This document shows positions 42,110 through 51,015 of a stretch of 64,000 bases of DNA, piece by piece (within the stretch, counting starts at the first letter, position 1; each line of letters begins with the position of its first letter). The stretch is taken from NCBI GenBank assembly GCA_019416685.1, contig DXWV01000108.1, positions 22,389 through 86,388 of the forward strand, given 5' to 3'. The stretch is from Bacteroides sp. GTDB taxonomy: Bacteria > Bacteroidota > Bacteroidia > Bacteroidales > Bacteroidaceae. Position numbers and translations under genes: made by a program. The notes beneath the pieces are model-generated. The model was not told the DNA's origin, did no database searches, and saw only the letters and a program-made list of their open reading frames with translations.

Positions 42110-43168
42110 TCATTCGTATTCCCGTATCTCATTCTTATAAATCTTTACTTCAACCAGCTTTTTAGCATTAACGTCGGAGACCCAGAGGCTTGCCCCTGCT
42201 ATCAATAATTTCTCTGCCTTTTTAAATGTGTAACCGTTTACAGATTTGAAACCGTTTCCCCATTCTTTTTCCGTGCGGTCGTAGATATAGATAGAACCAT
42301 TGCTGGCAGATACCATCATCTGATCATTGTGCAAAGCGATGCCGCAAGGGTTGAAGTTAGTACCGAGTGTTTTTTCTGTATCTATTAATATTTTTTGATC
42401 ACCTTTTTCAATGCGTGCAGTATCTATTGCTTGAATTTTTTTGTTACCATATTGTCCGTAATCTGCCAAATAAACAATTCCCGTAGAATCCTGTACCATT
42501 TGGTGGGGATTGAATCCGTTGTTTGTATCCATTCCTATCGCTACACTTCGACAATAAAAAGGCACTTTCTGGTATTTTTCCGGAGTTACGTCCTCTTCCC
42601 GGTAAACAGCGATCTCTCTTTTGGTGCGAACAATAATCTTTCCGTCCGGAGAAATTGCCATAGCCTGTGCCTGAAACAATCCGCTCACTCCATCACTCCA
42701 ACTGCCAGTCCCAATGCGCGTAATGAAATTCAGGTCTTCAAGGGCAAAAACATCGATACGAGTCTCTCTGCTTAATACATACAGACGGTTGGCCGGAGAT
42801 ATTCCGATGGCTTCTATCGGACTTTGAAATTTCTGATCAGTATTTCCATACTTCCATGATCGCAGTGATACCAAGTGTTGTTTCTTCTTCTTATCATACA
42901 GTTCCACGCTGTAATGCCCGTTCTGTATGTTTGCTACAAACAGTGTATCTCCTTTTGCATACGTGGCTCCTGGTGTAAATTCACCCTCATTCAGGGCAAA
43001 GTCTACAGCCGATAATTGCTGTCCCGCTTCATAAGAGTAGTAATAATGACTGGTATATGGCTTTTTAGGTTTTTGCGGTATACCTTCTGGTATATCTTCT
43101 TCTGAGCAGGCGCCTGCAATCATCAGAGTCAGTAGCAGGTAGCTTGTATGAATTATCTTTTTTTTCAT
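42110..43168 (-). CDS. Beta-propeller lipoprotein
   Basis: 352 residues. Lipobox MIAGAC near residue 21. The rest consists of repeated four-strand blades with NHL-like segments (YAKGDTLFVANIQNGHYSVELYD, SPANRLYVLSRETRIDVF, FITRIGTGSWSDG, FNPCGIALHNDQMMVSASNG). It is homologous along its length to the C-terminal half of the protein encoded just upstream (for example FITRIGTGSW against FITCIGTGSW, and YCRSV against YCRSI), so the pair arose by duplication. Probably periplasmic or surface, binding a ligand. It starts 12 nt after the metalloprotease gene. Confidence 0.8.
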   Translation of the reverse strand: MKKKIIHTSYLLLTLMIAGACSEEDIPEGIPQKPKKPYTSHYYYSYEAGQQLSAVDFALNEGEFTPGATYAKGDTLFVANIQNGHYSVELYDKKKKQHLVSLRSWKYGNTDQKFQSPIEAIGISPANRLYVLSRETRIDVFALEDLNFITRIGTGSWSDGVSGLFQAQAMAISPDGKIIVRTKREIAVYREEDVTPEKYQKVPFYCRSVAIGMDTNNGFNPHQMVQDSTGIVYLADYGQYGNKKIQAIDTARIEKGDQKILIDTEKTLGTNFNPCGIALHNDQMMVSASNGSIYIYDRTEKEWGNGFKSVNGYTFKKAEKLLIAGASLWVSDVNAKKLVEVKIYKNEIREYE

Positions 43169-43180
43169 GATTATTTCCTT

Positions 43181-45280
43181 TTAGTTCAGTTCGTTTATTG
43201 GAATACCGGTTATGGTATGTTCTGTACGATCTATTAGAAACAGTGTTTGACGGGATAGCATTATTTTCTCTACATTGCGGAATGTATGTCCGCCTATGGT
43301 TGTGTAATCTTTTAGGATTGTTCCGTTTTCCTGATTCACTTCTGCCAGGGCTACCGGTTGATTCTTTCCGGTGGCCAATGATACGAACATTCGTTTGCCA
43401 ACAAAAGCAATGTCGTAGGGAGAGTGAGAGGCGGGGAGGTCTATTACCCGTTGCGCTTTCCATTCTGTTTGTTCGCGCATTATGTTACAGTCAAATGCAT
43501 AAATTTTCCGGTTACCTTGGTGGGTAGTATAGAGTAGTCCGTCAGCTCCCATTGCCTGTCCATAAGTTCCCATTGCTTCACCCATATTGATTGAGCGGCA
43601 ATAATTGGCTATCTTCTTGTAACTACCTCCCACAACATCATCTTCCATGAATACACATACACGTTTCTTGTCCCGGATAAATACACATCCACGGCGCACA
43701 AGTACATCAAAGGCATGTACTGTCTGAACACTACCTTCACCCCAGCTACCTGTGCCTATACAAGTAATGAATTCCAGCGTCTTTTCGTCAAATACATCTG
43801 TGCGGCTGCTTTCATTGGTGACATATACTTTTCCATGTGCCACTGTAACCCCGTTAGGTTTCCCGGCAAACGTCTTGGTTTCTGCATTCTCAGTCCACTC
43901 CTTTACGCTCTTTACATGCATTAGTTTTCCTTCTTTCTCTTCCAGGACTTCCAGACTATATTTTCCGTTTGCGTCATTGACAATATAAATATGGTTTTTG
44001 TAGACACACACATCTTTTGGAGTAAAAGTCTCTTTGGTAGCTCCCGGGATGTTTTCGTAAGAAATAGAGCAGGAGAGGGGTGTTCCTTCTTCAATGTTTT
44101 CGTCGTCGTCTTTCAATGCCGGAGCCAGACCACCGTCTATGGCATCCAGTTCCGGATCTTCGATGATGTATTTGGAACGCTGGTAGCGGGCAGAGCCATA
44201 AAGTTTTCCATATTTACGGGTATGCATAAATCTTCTTGAATAGATGGGAAGTTTTTTATCAATACACAACTGGGTATACACTTTATTGCAGAGGGTGATC
44301 CATCCCGTTCCGGTTTGTTCATAGGTCATATTTCCATCGTGTCCATAACCCAGACAGTGCCCCAATTCATGGAAAATTGTGTGGGTTTGGTTCGTGTCAT
44401 CAGCGTAGTGTTCCAGATAGCACCATTCATTCAGCCCGTAGGTTTCTCCTCCTCCCAGACCGTTTACTCCACTCACATGCCCCACCAAGAAACCCGAATG
44501 ATTGATTACCTGTTTGAGTAATTTGTCGATGTCTATCACTTCCAGATTATTGTTACTATGTAGTTTACCTCTGTATTTCTCCAATTCCTCAGCAAATTCC
44601 GGTGAGGAGAACATATAGGCAAAGTTCAGCATAATTGCTACGGTTTCTCTGGCATGCGCGGCGAGTAGGGGGAATTGCCAGCTACCTTCTCTGCTGTAGG
44701 CAGAGAAACGTACTCTGTATTTACTTTTGGTAGAAAGTAGTTTTTGATAATAAGTATCCTCGCAATCTGTCTTCAACGAGAAATCTGATGCTGACAGATG
44801 TGGGTTAGCCATGATTTGTATCTCTTTCCCCGAACGGGTGATATAACGTTTGCTTTCGGCAAGCATTGGCAGTGGCCGGTGATATTCGGTGAAGGCAGGC
44901 ACTACATCAAACTGTGCCAATTGAAACTCCTCATCATAACCATTTATTTTTGCCCAAATTATTACTCCATGTATAGGACGGGGCGAATAGAAACGGATGA
45001 ATAGTTCCTGTTTCTCGTTAATACTCACTTGTAGAGGTTGATTCACGTAAAAGAAACGTTGGCTATTGTCAAAATACGTAGTTGAAGGTTCGTCATCCTG
45101 TAACATAAGGTTAAATACATCAGGTGTCAGATCATTCTCTGTAACCTTTATTAAACCGTAAGGATTATCCGGTGCTTCATTTGTAGGGAGGTCATTAGAA
45201 TTACTATCAGTACAAGCCTGTAAACTCCACACACCCAAAATGAACAAACCGATAAGCTTGAGAGTTTTGTTATTGATCAT
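43181..45280 (-). CDS. Zinc-metalloprotease lipoprotein with C-terminal beta-propeller
   Basis: 699 residues from the ATG at 45280; a longer frame would start in the promoter. Lipobox VWSLQAC near residue 22. A proteolytic domain carries the zinc motif HELGHCLGYGH (HExxHxxGxxH, metzincin-like) near residue 320. The C-terminal ~330 residues form a beta-propeller like the next protein's. It is likely exported and lipid-anchored; the substrate is unknown. The best Bacteroides promoter match in the window apart from that of the phase-variable operon stands upstream. First gene of a two-gene operon. Confidence 0.82.
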   Translation of the reverse strand: MINNKTLKLIGLFILGVWSLQACTDSNSNDLPTNEAPDNPYGLIKVTENDLTPDVFNLMLQDDEPSTTYFDNSQRFFYVNQPLQVSINEKQELFIRFYSPRPIHGVIIWAKINGYDEEFQLAQFDVVPAFTEYHRPLPMLAESKRYITRSGKEIQIMANPHLSASDFSLKTDCEDTYYQKLLSTKSKYRVRFSAYSREGSWQFPLLAAHARETVAIMLNFAYMFSSPEFAEELEKYRGKLHSNNNLEVIDIDKLLKQVINHSGFLVGHVSGVNGLGGGETYGLNEWCYLEHYADDTNQTHTIFHELGHCLGYGHDGNMTYEQTGTGWITLCNKVYTQLCIDKKLPIYSRRFMHTRKYGKLYGSARYQRSKYIIEDPELDAIDGGLAPALKDDDENIEEGTPLSCSISYENIPGATKETFTPKDVCVYKNHIYIVNDANGKYSLEVLEEKEGKLMHVKSVKEWTENAETKTFAGKPNGVTVAHGKVYVTNESSRTDVFDEKTLEFITCIGTGSWGEGSVQTVHAFDVLVRRGCVFIRDKKRVCVFMEDDVVGGSYKKIANYCRSINMGEAMGTYGQAMGADGLLYTTHQGNRKIYAFDCNIMREQTEWKAQRVIDLPASHSPYDIAFVGKRMFVSLATGKNQPVALAEVNQENGTILKDYTTIGGHTFRNVEKIMLSRQTLFLIDRTEHTITGIPINELN

Positions 45281-45306
45281 ATTAATTGTTTGTTTTTTTA
45301 GGGGCG

Positions 45307-45338
45307 CAAAGATAGTGTAAATAGCTATTGATTGCAAA
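45307..45338 (-). promoter_or_regulatory. Consensus Bacteroides promoter of the metalloprotease operon
   Basis: On the minus strand TTTG (45338-45335), a 20-nt spacer, then TATCTTTG (45314-45307), an exact match to TTTG-N19-21-TAnnTTTG. The start codon is 26 nt further on. Confidence 0.85.
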
Positions 45339-45372
45339 AATAAGATGGAGTTTCCTTAAAATACATGGATAT

Positions 45373-45412
45373 AAAAAAGGCTATCTCACAAAAATTAGTG
45401 GGATAGCCTTTT
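45373..45412 (-). terminator. Terminator of the left surface operon
   Basis: AAAAGGCTATCCCAC pairs with GTGAGATAGCCTTTT on the minus strand, followed by TTTATA, 38 nt past the ompA-like stop. Confidence 0.85.
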
Positions 45413-45449
45413 GTTATTTAAAACTTTAGTTTGTATCTGATTTCAGCGT

Positions 45450-46571
45450 TTATTCCAGAATCACTACACGGTTCAGGAAGTTCTTACCGAATATATTGGC
45501 AGTTCCACCGAAGCCAACCAGTTCAAGCTGATCTTTGCTTACGCCTTCTTTAACAAGTGCGTCGTAAACGGCCTGAGCACGTTCTTCAGATAGTTTCTGA
45601 TTCCACTTAGAGCTACCGGTTGCTTTGTCGGCATATCCGGCAATTTTGTATTTCTTATCCGGATTGGCCTTCAGTATCTTAGCTGCCAGTTGGATGTTAA
45701 CCATGCCATAGTCATCAATCTTAGACTTGCCAATCTGGAAGAAAATAGCACGAGGACCAGCTACCTCTACTTCCTTCACAACTTCCTTAGTCACAGGTTT
45801 CACGTTAGCCAGTGCATTCTTTGTATCTGCCAGATCGGTCTGAGCCTGTGCCAGTTCGTTGCGATACCTGTTCAATTCATCATTGATAGCACTCTGGTCT
45901 ACCTTAGAGTTGCAAGATACAAACTTCTTACCGCCGAATGTGTAAGTTACACCGGCAGTCAGAGAAACTGCACCGTCTGTATATGCACTACTGTATTTAC
46001 CAAATATAGAAGGAGAAACTTCGCCTCTTGCTTCAATGTTAATGTCGATGTATTTGCTTACGTTGAACTGTCCTGCCAGACCAACCGAACCATTGACCAG
46101 CGCATTCATCTTATCCATCTTGCCATAAGCTTTTGCAAATGTCAAACCTGGGCCTGCAAATACAGAAACATTGAACAGACGGTCGGGATTGTAGCCTGCA
46201 ATAGCATTGCTGAGGTTGTACATAGCGTCTGCACGTAGTGTGAAGTACTTCTTGTTCTTGTATTCGGCATAATCGCCTTTCATTCTGCTGTAGTCAGTAT
46301 ATAGTGTACTCCACATGCCGGCTACTTGAGCACGTACTCCCCATACCGGGTTGATTAGTTTTCCTACTGATACATGGATCAGCGGAGTTATGGCATGTCC
46401 AAAGCCATAATCAAAGTTGTTCGGATTTACACATCCTTGTGCTCCGGCACCCACACTGATAAAGATATTGTCCTTAGCCCTTTCGGTATAGAACTTCTCT
46501 TTGGTCTGTGCAGAAGCTGAGATGGCTGCTCCGGTCAACAGTAAAGATAATATTACTACTTTGCTTTTCAT
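45450..46571 (-). CDS. OmpA-family outer-membrane protein, left operon
   Basis: 373 residues. Signal peptide VVILSLLLTGAAISASAQ. An N-terminal eight-strand-like barrel (to about residue 215) is followed by a coiled linker (KVDQSAINDELNRYRNELAQ) and the peptidoglycan-binding OmpA domain near residue 275 on (IFFQIGKSKIDDYGMVN ... AGYADKATGSSKWNQKLSEE ... NRVVILE). The C-terminal ~160 residues are almost identical to those of the right-operon paralog, also at the DNA level (two differences in 180 nt compared), while the barrels differ. This suggests gene conversion. Last gene of the left operon. Confidence 0.93.
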   Translation of the reverse strand: MKSKVVILSLLLTGAAISASAQTKEKFYTERAKDNIFISVGAGAQGCVNPNNFDYGFGHAITPLIHVSVGKLINPVWGVRAQVAGMWSTLYTDYSRMKGDYAEYKNKKYFTLRADAMYNLSNAIAGYNPDRLFNVSVFAGPGLTFAKAYGKMDKMNALVNGSVGLAGQFNVSKYIDINIEARGEVSPSIFGKYSSAYTDGAVSLTAGVTYTFGGKKFVSCNSKVDQSAINDELNRYRNELAQAQTDLADTKNALANVKPVTKEVVKEVEVAGPRAIFFQIGKSKIDDYGMVNIQLAAKILKANPDKKYKIAGYADKATGSSKWNQKLSEERAQAVYDALVKEGVSKDQLELVGFGGTANIFGKNFLNRVVILE

Positions 46572-46612
46572 TGTTTTTAATTTTTAATATTTCAACTCTT
46601 TCTTATCTCTTT

Positions 46613-47368
46613 TTATTTCAACCGGAATTGAAAAGTCAATCCACCTGTGAAATACTTCATTCTCTGCAACTCTACCTGGGCATGCAGATGATTGAAAAGC
46701 AGATAAGTGGCTCCCAACGCAAAATCTTTCGAATCGTATTCGGCTATCAGTCGTAGCTGTGGATGGAAAGACGGGTTATAGGTGATACCTGCTGCAATGC
46801 CATTCAGATGATAATCTACTCTCCTGTTATAAAGATAGGAGAGATGAACACCAACCGTTTCTTTACCTATTCGGATATGTTTGGTCGCAGCAATATAGAA
46901 GCGACTGTAATATCCGTTTCCTTTATCGGAAGCTATCACATCTCCTGATGAAGTAAAAGGATCTGAGGTCCCTAAAACTACTGCAGGCGTATATTTCCAG
47001 AATTGACCTTCTTTCAAAGCACGTAACCGGATTGAGAAATACCGGTCCTGATTCGTAAATCCTGTATAACCATATGGTTTTAGTCCCAATGCTTCGGCCT
47101 TGAAAAGCGTACAAGTATATGCTACTTCCAGCCAGGGCATTATAGTTACATTCAGGTAATAATTATACGTGTGGTAATACCACTTAGGAGGAGTTATCTC
47201 CTTATTCATAAAATTGGCACCCAGCATTACTGTTTTATCTTTCTGCATCTCTGCCGAAGGAGCATGCAGCAATCCTGTGGTTCCATAAGTTAATTGAGCC
47301 GAAAGCATATATGGTATACTTACAAGTAATAATACAATATAGATTCGTTTTAAACTCACTTTATACAT
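46613..47368 (-). CDS. YjbH-like outer-membrane protein (short paralog), left operon
   Basis: 251 residues from the ATG at 47368; a TTG at 47389 is unlikely. Signal peptide (IYIVLLLVSIPYMLSAQ). The mature part opens with LTYGTTGLLHAPSAEMQKDK and continues with alternating strands, typical of YjbH-related outer-membrane proteins connected with extracellular polysaccharide in other bacteria. It is about 90 per cent identical to 55762-56508. Function inferred only. Confidence 0.75.
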   Translation of the reverse strand: MYKVSLKRIYIVLLLVSIPYMLSAQLTYGTTGLLHAPSAEMQKDKTVMLGANFMNKEITPPKWYYHTYNYYLNVTIMPWLEVAYTCTLFKAEALGLKPYGYTGFTNQDRYFSIRLRALKEGQFWKYTPAVVLGTSDPFTSSGDVIASDKGNGYYSRFYIAATKHIRIGKETVGVHLSYLYNRRVDYHLNGIAAGITYNPSFHPQLRLIAEYDSKDFALGATYLLFNHLHAQVELQRMKYFTGGLTFQFRLK

Positions 47369-47408
47369 TATAATATGCTTTCGATTCAATTATTTAGTAC
47401 TCACGAAA

Positions 47409-49598
47409 TTAATCCAGGTTAACAATACCACCACCTGCATTCAAGTTGTCTCCGTGACCATGACCGTGGCTTTGAGTTTGTTTTGGAACAATCTTGTAAG
47501 AAGCTACAGAAGCTACTGTTACAGTCAATGTTACAGGAGTTCTGTTTGCCTTTATAACTGTAATAGAGTATGTGATTTCTTTCTCACTTCTTGTGATCGT
47601 GAAACCTTCAATTTGTTGATTTGGTGAAATGCTCATATCCTGAGAGAAAGCAACATCTTTATAGTTTGGCTGAGGGAGGATGTTCATATTATCTGCTTTG
47701 ATCATTTTCTGCAAAAGTTCAACGATGTGCTTCTTTGTGCTTTCTTTCATTCCTGCAAGTTTAGCATCTGCTTCCAACTGCGGTGTGTTACCAACATATC
47801 TGCTACCCCCCTTATATATACCTTTTACGGTGATAATCTGGTCGTAGTTTCCTGTGAAGCAAGGATACGGTTTGAATTCTTCAGTCAAAGGAGTTTCTCC
47901 CTTGCTCTTATCAATCTTTGATGTGAAACCAAATTTGAATTTAGAGAAGTGACGGATTTCAGCTTTGAACTGACCGTTATCCAACGGCATAGCATAGTTT
48001 ACAACACCTTGTACTTTGTCCTCTACCCATGTTTTGCTTGTTTCATTGTAGTATAATACAGGCAATAGATAGTCAGCTTTTTCTGTTGTAGCAGTTTCAG
48101 ATCCGAATGTGATATTCAATGGAGTAGCAAACACAACCCCCTTCGGTGTACCTTGATAAGTACGTACAGCAGCTTCTACCTTTTCTGTTGCAAGGTCACG
48201 GGATACATTGATGTTCTGTGCTACTGAGCTACCTTCACCTTCGTTTTGAGTATAAATAACTACAGCTTCAGAAGGTAGTGAAACAAAATCTTTAACCTGT
48301 TGAACTGTTCCGTCAGCATTTACAATATCCGAAGCCAACTCTTTTTCTAACGCAGTTGTAGTTGTTACAGTAGTAATTTTATCTGCAGTAACGGTTTCTC
48401 CTGTAGCTTCTTCCATTGCATTAAGAACGTCGCTAACTGTTACTTTAACTTCTTTTCCGTCTTCTGTTACAACAGGTGCAGCCTCTTCTTGTGCAATTAC
48501 ATCTTTATCTTTAACTTCTGTTGTTCCATTATCTACCGGATTCAAGTTAGTGTTACCACCGATAGAACCATCTTCTGTTGTATCCTTATTGATCGGAGTC
48601 AAAGTTATGTTTACAGTGGATACTGATGTCTGACCACCTGCTACAGGAACCATCAGGAAGCTACATGCAAACGGATAGTAAGTAGATTTGTTTACTTTCA
48701 CAGTTGCCAATACAGTAGGAGCTACAAATTCTGCAGGAATTTCTTGTTTGTAATAACCATTACTTATGTTTGGAGTGAATGTCTTGCCATTAGTTAGGCT
48801 GATTTCAATGGTTGCTCCATCTACTATCACGTTATTTGCTCCCCAAATGTTACCTTCGATAAAATATTTAGCTGGTTTAGGCTCTTCTGCAACCTTTTGC
48901 AATACTACGTTTGCTCTTGTTACAATATGGTTAATCTCACCTTCTGTACCTTCTTTTGCAGGAACTTCAGTAATAACAATCTGTGCGTAGGTTTTTGTAT
49001 ATCCTGCTACATTTACAAAAGCAATATAGTTGCCCGGGGTAACGTCTTTAACTGTAAATGTACTTTCACCTGGTCGATAATCAATCGTTTTTCCTGTTAG
49101 ACCTTCGATAGTAACTTTGTCGCCAGCTGCAAACTTAACCTTATTGCCATCTATATCATACAAAGTTCCCTCGATGTCATATTGATTAATCATGTATTCC
49201 GGGTCTGGTTCTGGTACTACTACCGGTTCGAGTGCTGCATCTACAACATAAGTACCGGTTTCTCCGTTAGGCAACGCTTTTACATCAATTGATTTGCTCA
49301 ATGTAATGTAATTATCTGCTTGGATGGTTATAGTCTGTACTCCGGTTGCTTCAAGTTGCAGTGAATATTCACCGTTTGCCGGAGTAAATGACTGACCATT
49401 CACTTTGAAAGTAGTCATTGCAGCACCTGTCGTAGCGTCTGTAACGATACCTTTTACATAATATTTGGCAGGCGTTGTACTTGGTGTCGGTACATCAATT
49501 TCCTCTTTTTCGTAACAACTTGCGAACATACCGCAAATCGCTACTAACATTAACGCTAACTTAGCGTTAAGACTAAAAAACTTACTTTTCACTTTCAT
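47409..49598 (-). CDS. Large surface lipoprotein (DUF3869-like), left operon
   Basis: 729 residues. Lipobox MFASC near residue 27. Several carboxypeptidase-regulatory-like beta modules follow (YYVKGIVTDATTGAAMTTFK, YDIEGTLYDIDGNKV, YFIEGNIWGANNVIVDGA). A middle region has VRTYQGTPKGVVFATPL and LPVLYYNETSKTWVEDKVQG. The tail is His/Gly-rich: SHGHGHGDNLNAGGGIV. It is paralogous to the 620-residue lipoprotein on the right but strongly diverged. From memory it belongs to a Bacteroides-only family of surface lipoproteins, some reported as phase-variable surface-layer proteins. Likely the exposed product of the operon. Confidence 0.78.
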   Translation of the reverse strand: MKVKSKFFSLNAKLALMLVAICGMFASCYEKEEIDVPTPSTTPAKYYVKGIVTDATTGAAMTTFKVNGQSFTPANGEYSLQLEATGVQTITIQADNYITLSKSIDVKALPNGETGTYVVDAALEPVVVPEPDPEYMINQYDIEGTLYDIDGNKVKFAAGDKVTIEGLTGKTIDYRPGESTFTVKDVTPGNYIAFVNVAGYTKTYAQIVITEVPAKEGTEGEINHIVTRANVVLQKVAEEPKPAKYFIEGNIWGANNVIVDGATIEISLTNGKTFTPNISNGYYKQEIPAEFVAPTVLATVKVNKSTYYPFACSFLMVPVAGGQTSVSTVNITLTPINKDTTEDGSIGGNTNLNPVDNGTTEVKDKDVIAQEEAAPVVTEDGKEVKVTVSDVLNAMEEATGETVTADKITTVTTTTALEKELASDIVNADGTVQQVKDFVSLPSEAVVIYTQNEGEGSSVAQNINVSRDLATEKVEAAVRTYQGTPKGVVFATPLNITFGSETATTEKADYLLPVLYYNETSKTWVEDKVQGVVNYAMPLDNGQFKAEIRHFSKFKFGFTSKIDKSKGETPLTEEFKPYPCFTGNYDQIITVKGIYKGGSRYVGNTPQLEADAKLAGMKESTKKHIVELLQKMIKADNMNILPQPNYKDVAFSQDMSISPNQQIEGFTITRSEKEITYSITVIKANRTPVTLTVTVASVASYKIVPKQTQSHGHGHGDNLNAGGGIVNLD

Positions 49599-49614
49599 CT
49601 CAATAAAATTAAAA

Positions 49615-50625
49615 TTAATAATTTGATAATTCTGATTTAATAAAATATGGGTTAAAACTATTATTCTGCATTATATTTTCATAGGGCGTAGCTTTGTATC
49701 CTTTATAATAATATTGCTCATTACCTGCGTTATAGGCTATACCGAAGTTATTAGAAGTAGTTACACGCGGTATATACCCTTTACGTTTGTATTTGTAAGG
49801 CGGAAGAGCTATCTGAAAACGAAAACCTCCATTAGCCCTTACACCTTCCGCTTTCATTGCATAAAAACCGATAGACGCATAGCGGAAATGACGGATACAG
49901 TCAACTCTTGCTCCTTTTTCTCCCAATAAATATTGTTCTATTTTCAAAGATGTTTCTACGTTGTATTTAGGCCAGTAAAAACTTCCTCCTACAGACCAAG
50001 TTATACGTCTTTTGGTTCCGTAATGCAATGTAAATCCATCCCAATAACCAGTTCCTGTGTACCCAATACGCCCTTCAATGGAGAATCTTTCATCCCATAT
50101 CAAGTGGTGAGTCATTTGTAAATCCACACCATATCTATCATTATTGAAGTGTCCTATTGCAAGTCTGGCAAATATATTATAAGGTAATCTTATGGTTTGT
50201 GCCAGTTCCACAAATCCCGGACGTGCCTTTTTGTAGCCATCCGGATATCCATCATTGTATATTGGTAATATCATTTGTGCTGTTAGTTTCATACCCTTCC
50301 AAAATGAGACTTCAATAGCCGGAGATAAATTAAACAGCACCTGGTAGATTTGTGTGATAACCACATTTTTGAAGTATAATTCCGGATAAACCACTACATC
50401 TACCTTAAATAGAGAACTGTTTTTTTTCTTACCTTTTATTGCTTGTTTCCAGCTTTTGCCCAGACTATAACTAATATCCCAGTCCTGTCGATTTATTTCC
50501 GGAACACTATCACCTATAATTGGCTGATAATAAAGCGAAATTTGCGGAACGTTGTTATCCAGGAAAATAAGTCTGCATGGCTTATTCTGCGGATATGCAG
50601 ATAGATGTAACTGTAAATCTACCAA
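49615..50625 (-). CDS. Headless YjbH-like gene, silent in the present orientation
   Basis: An open frame whose only start candidate is a TTG (50625), with no ATG between it and an upstream in-frame TAA. There is no signal peptide and no TAnnTTTG promoter. From residue 12 on (PQNKPCRLIFLDNNVPQ) it is intact and matches residues 91-414 of the right paralog: 325 codons against 324. Before that point the two share nothing. The first 18 nt of the shared part, 50575-50592, are identical in both, though flanking codons have diverged by synonymous changes. This fits a complete gene body that lacks its 5' head because of DNA inversion. 16 nt upstream of the lipoprotein gene. Confidence 0.85.
   Translation of the reverse strand: MVDLQLHLSAYPQNKPCRLIFLDNNVPQISLYYQPIIGDSVPEINRQDWDISYSLGKSWKQAIKGKKKNSSLFKVDVVVYPELYFKNVVITQIYQVLFNLSPAIEVSFWKGMKLTAQMILPIYNDGYPDGYKKARPGFVELAQTIRLPYNIFARLAIGHFNNDRYGVDLQMTHHLIWDERFSIEGRIGYTGTGYWDGFTLHYGTKRRITWSVGGSFYWPKYNVETSLKIEQYLLGEKGARVDCIRHFRYASIGFYAMKAEGVRANGGFRFQIALPPYKYKRKGYIPRVTTSNNFGIAYNAGNEQYYYKGYKATPYENIMQNNSFNPYFIKSELSNY
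50575..50592 (-). repeat. Left 18-bp inversion site
   Basis: On the minus strand CCGCAGAATAAGCCATGC, identical to 52869-52886 on the plus strand. It lies exactly at the boundary where homology between the two paralogous genes starts. Here it is flanked by 7-bp inverted arms (TCTGCAT at 50572-50578 and ATGCAGA at 50595-50601). Confidence 0.8.
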
Positions 50626-50724
50626 ACAATAGTAATTTGTTATATTACAGCGTATTATATAATTTTGTTACAGGAAAATAAATAGATATAAATAACGTTG
50701 TATTAAGTGTAATAATAGTACCAC

Positions 50725-50969
50725 TGTTACCCATTTGTTACTATTTATTTACATAAAAAGGTTTGTATTTTTTTCTTTTAACTTATAAAGAATAATTTAT
50801 TATCCAGTTTCAAGGAGAACCACGTATAGACACACGAAACAGGTCAATGTATTGTGATACTTTATTCCTTATTAACCGGTCCTAATAGTAATAAACGTTA
50901 TAACATAAACAATAGAAATAAGTACCGCGTTTTAATTACCCTTTGTGAGGGATGTTACCAGTTTGTTAC
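50725..50969 (+). repeat. Direct repeats TGTTACC..TTTGTTAC upstream of the recombinase
   Basis: TGTTACCCATTTGTTAC at 50725-50741 and TGTTACCAGTTTGTTAC at 50953-50969 agree at 15 of 17 positions and are 228 nt apart. A weaker relative (TATTACCAATTTGGC) is at 52436-52450. They may be arm-type recombinase sites or regulatory sites. The gene-free stretch 50626-51015 holds no other supportable feature. Confidence 0.6.
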
Positions 50970-51015
50970 CTCAAACATAAAGGTGTATATATTAATAACA
51001 GATTAGTAGACGGAT

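Noticed and set aside
49615..50625. Left YjbH-like gene as a decayed pseudogene
   Set aside because: The body is intact for 325 codons with no frameshift, the rest of its operon is intact, and similarity stops precisely at an 18-bp identity. Decay would not give such a clean edge.
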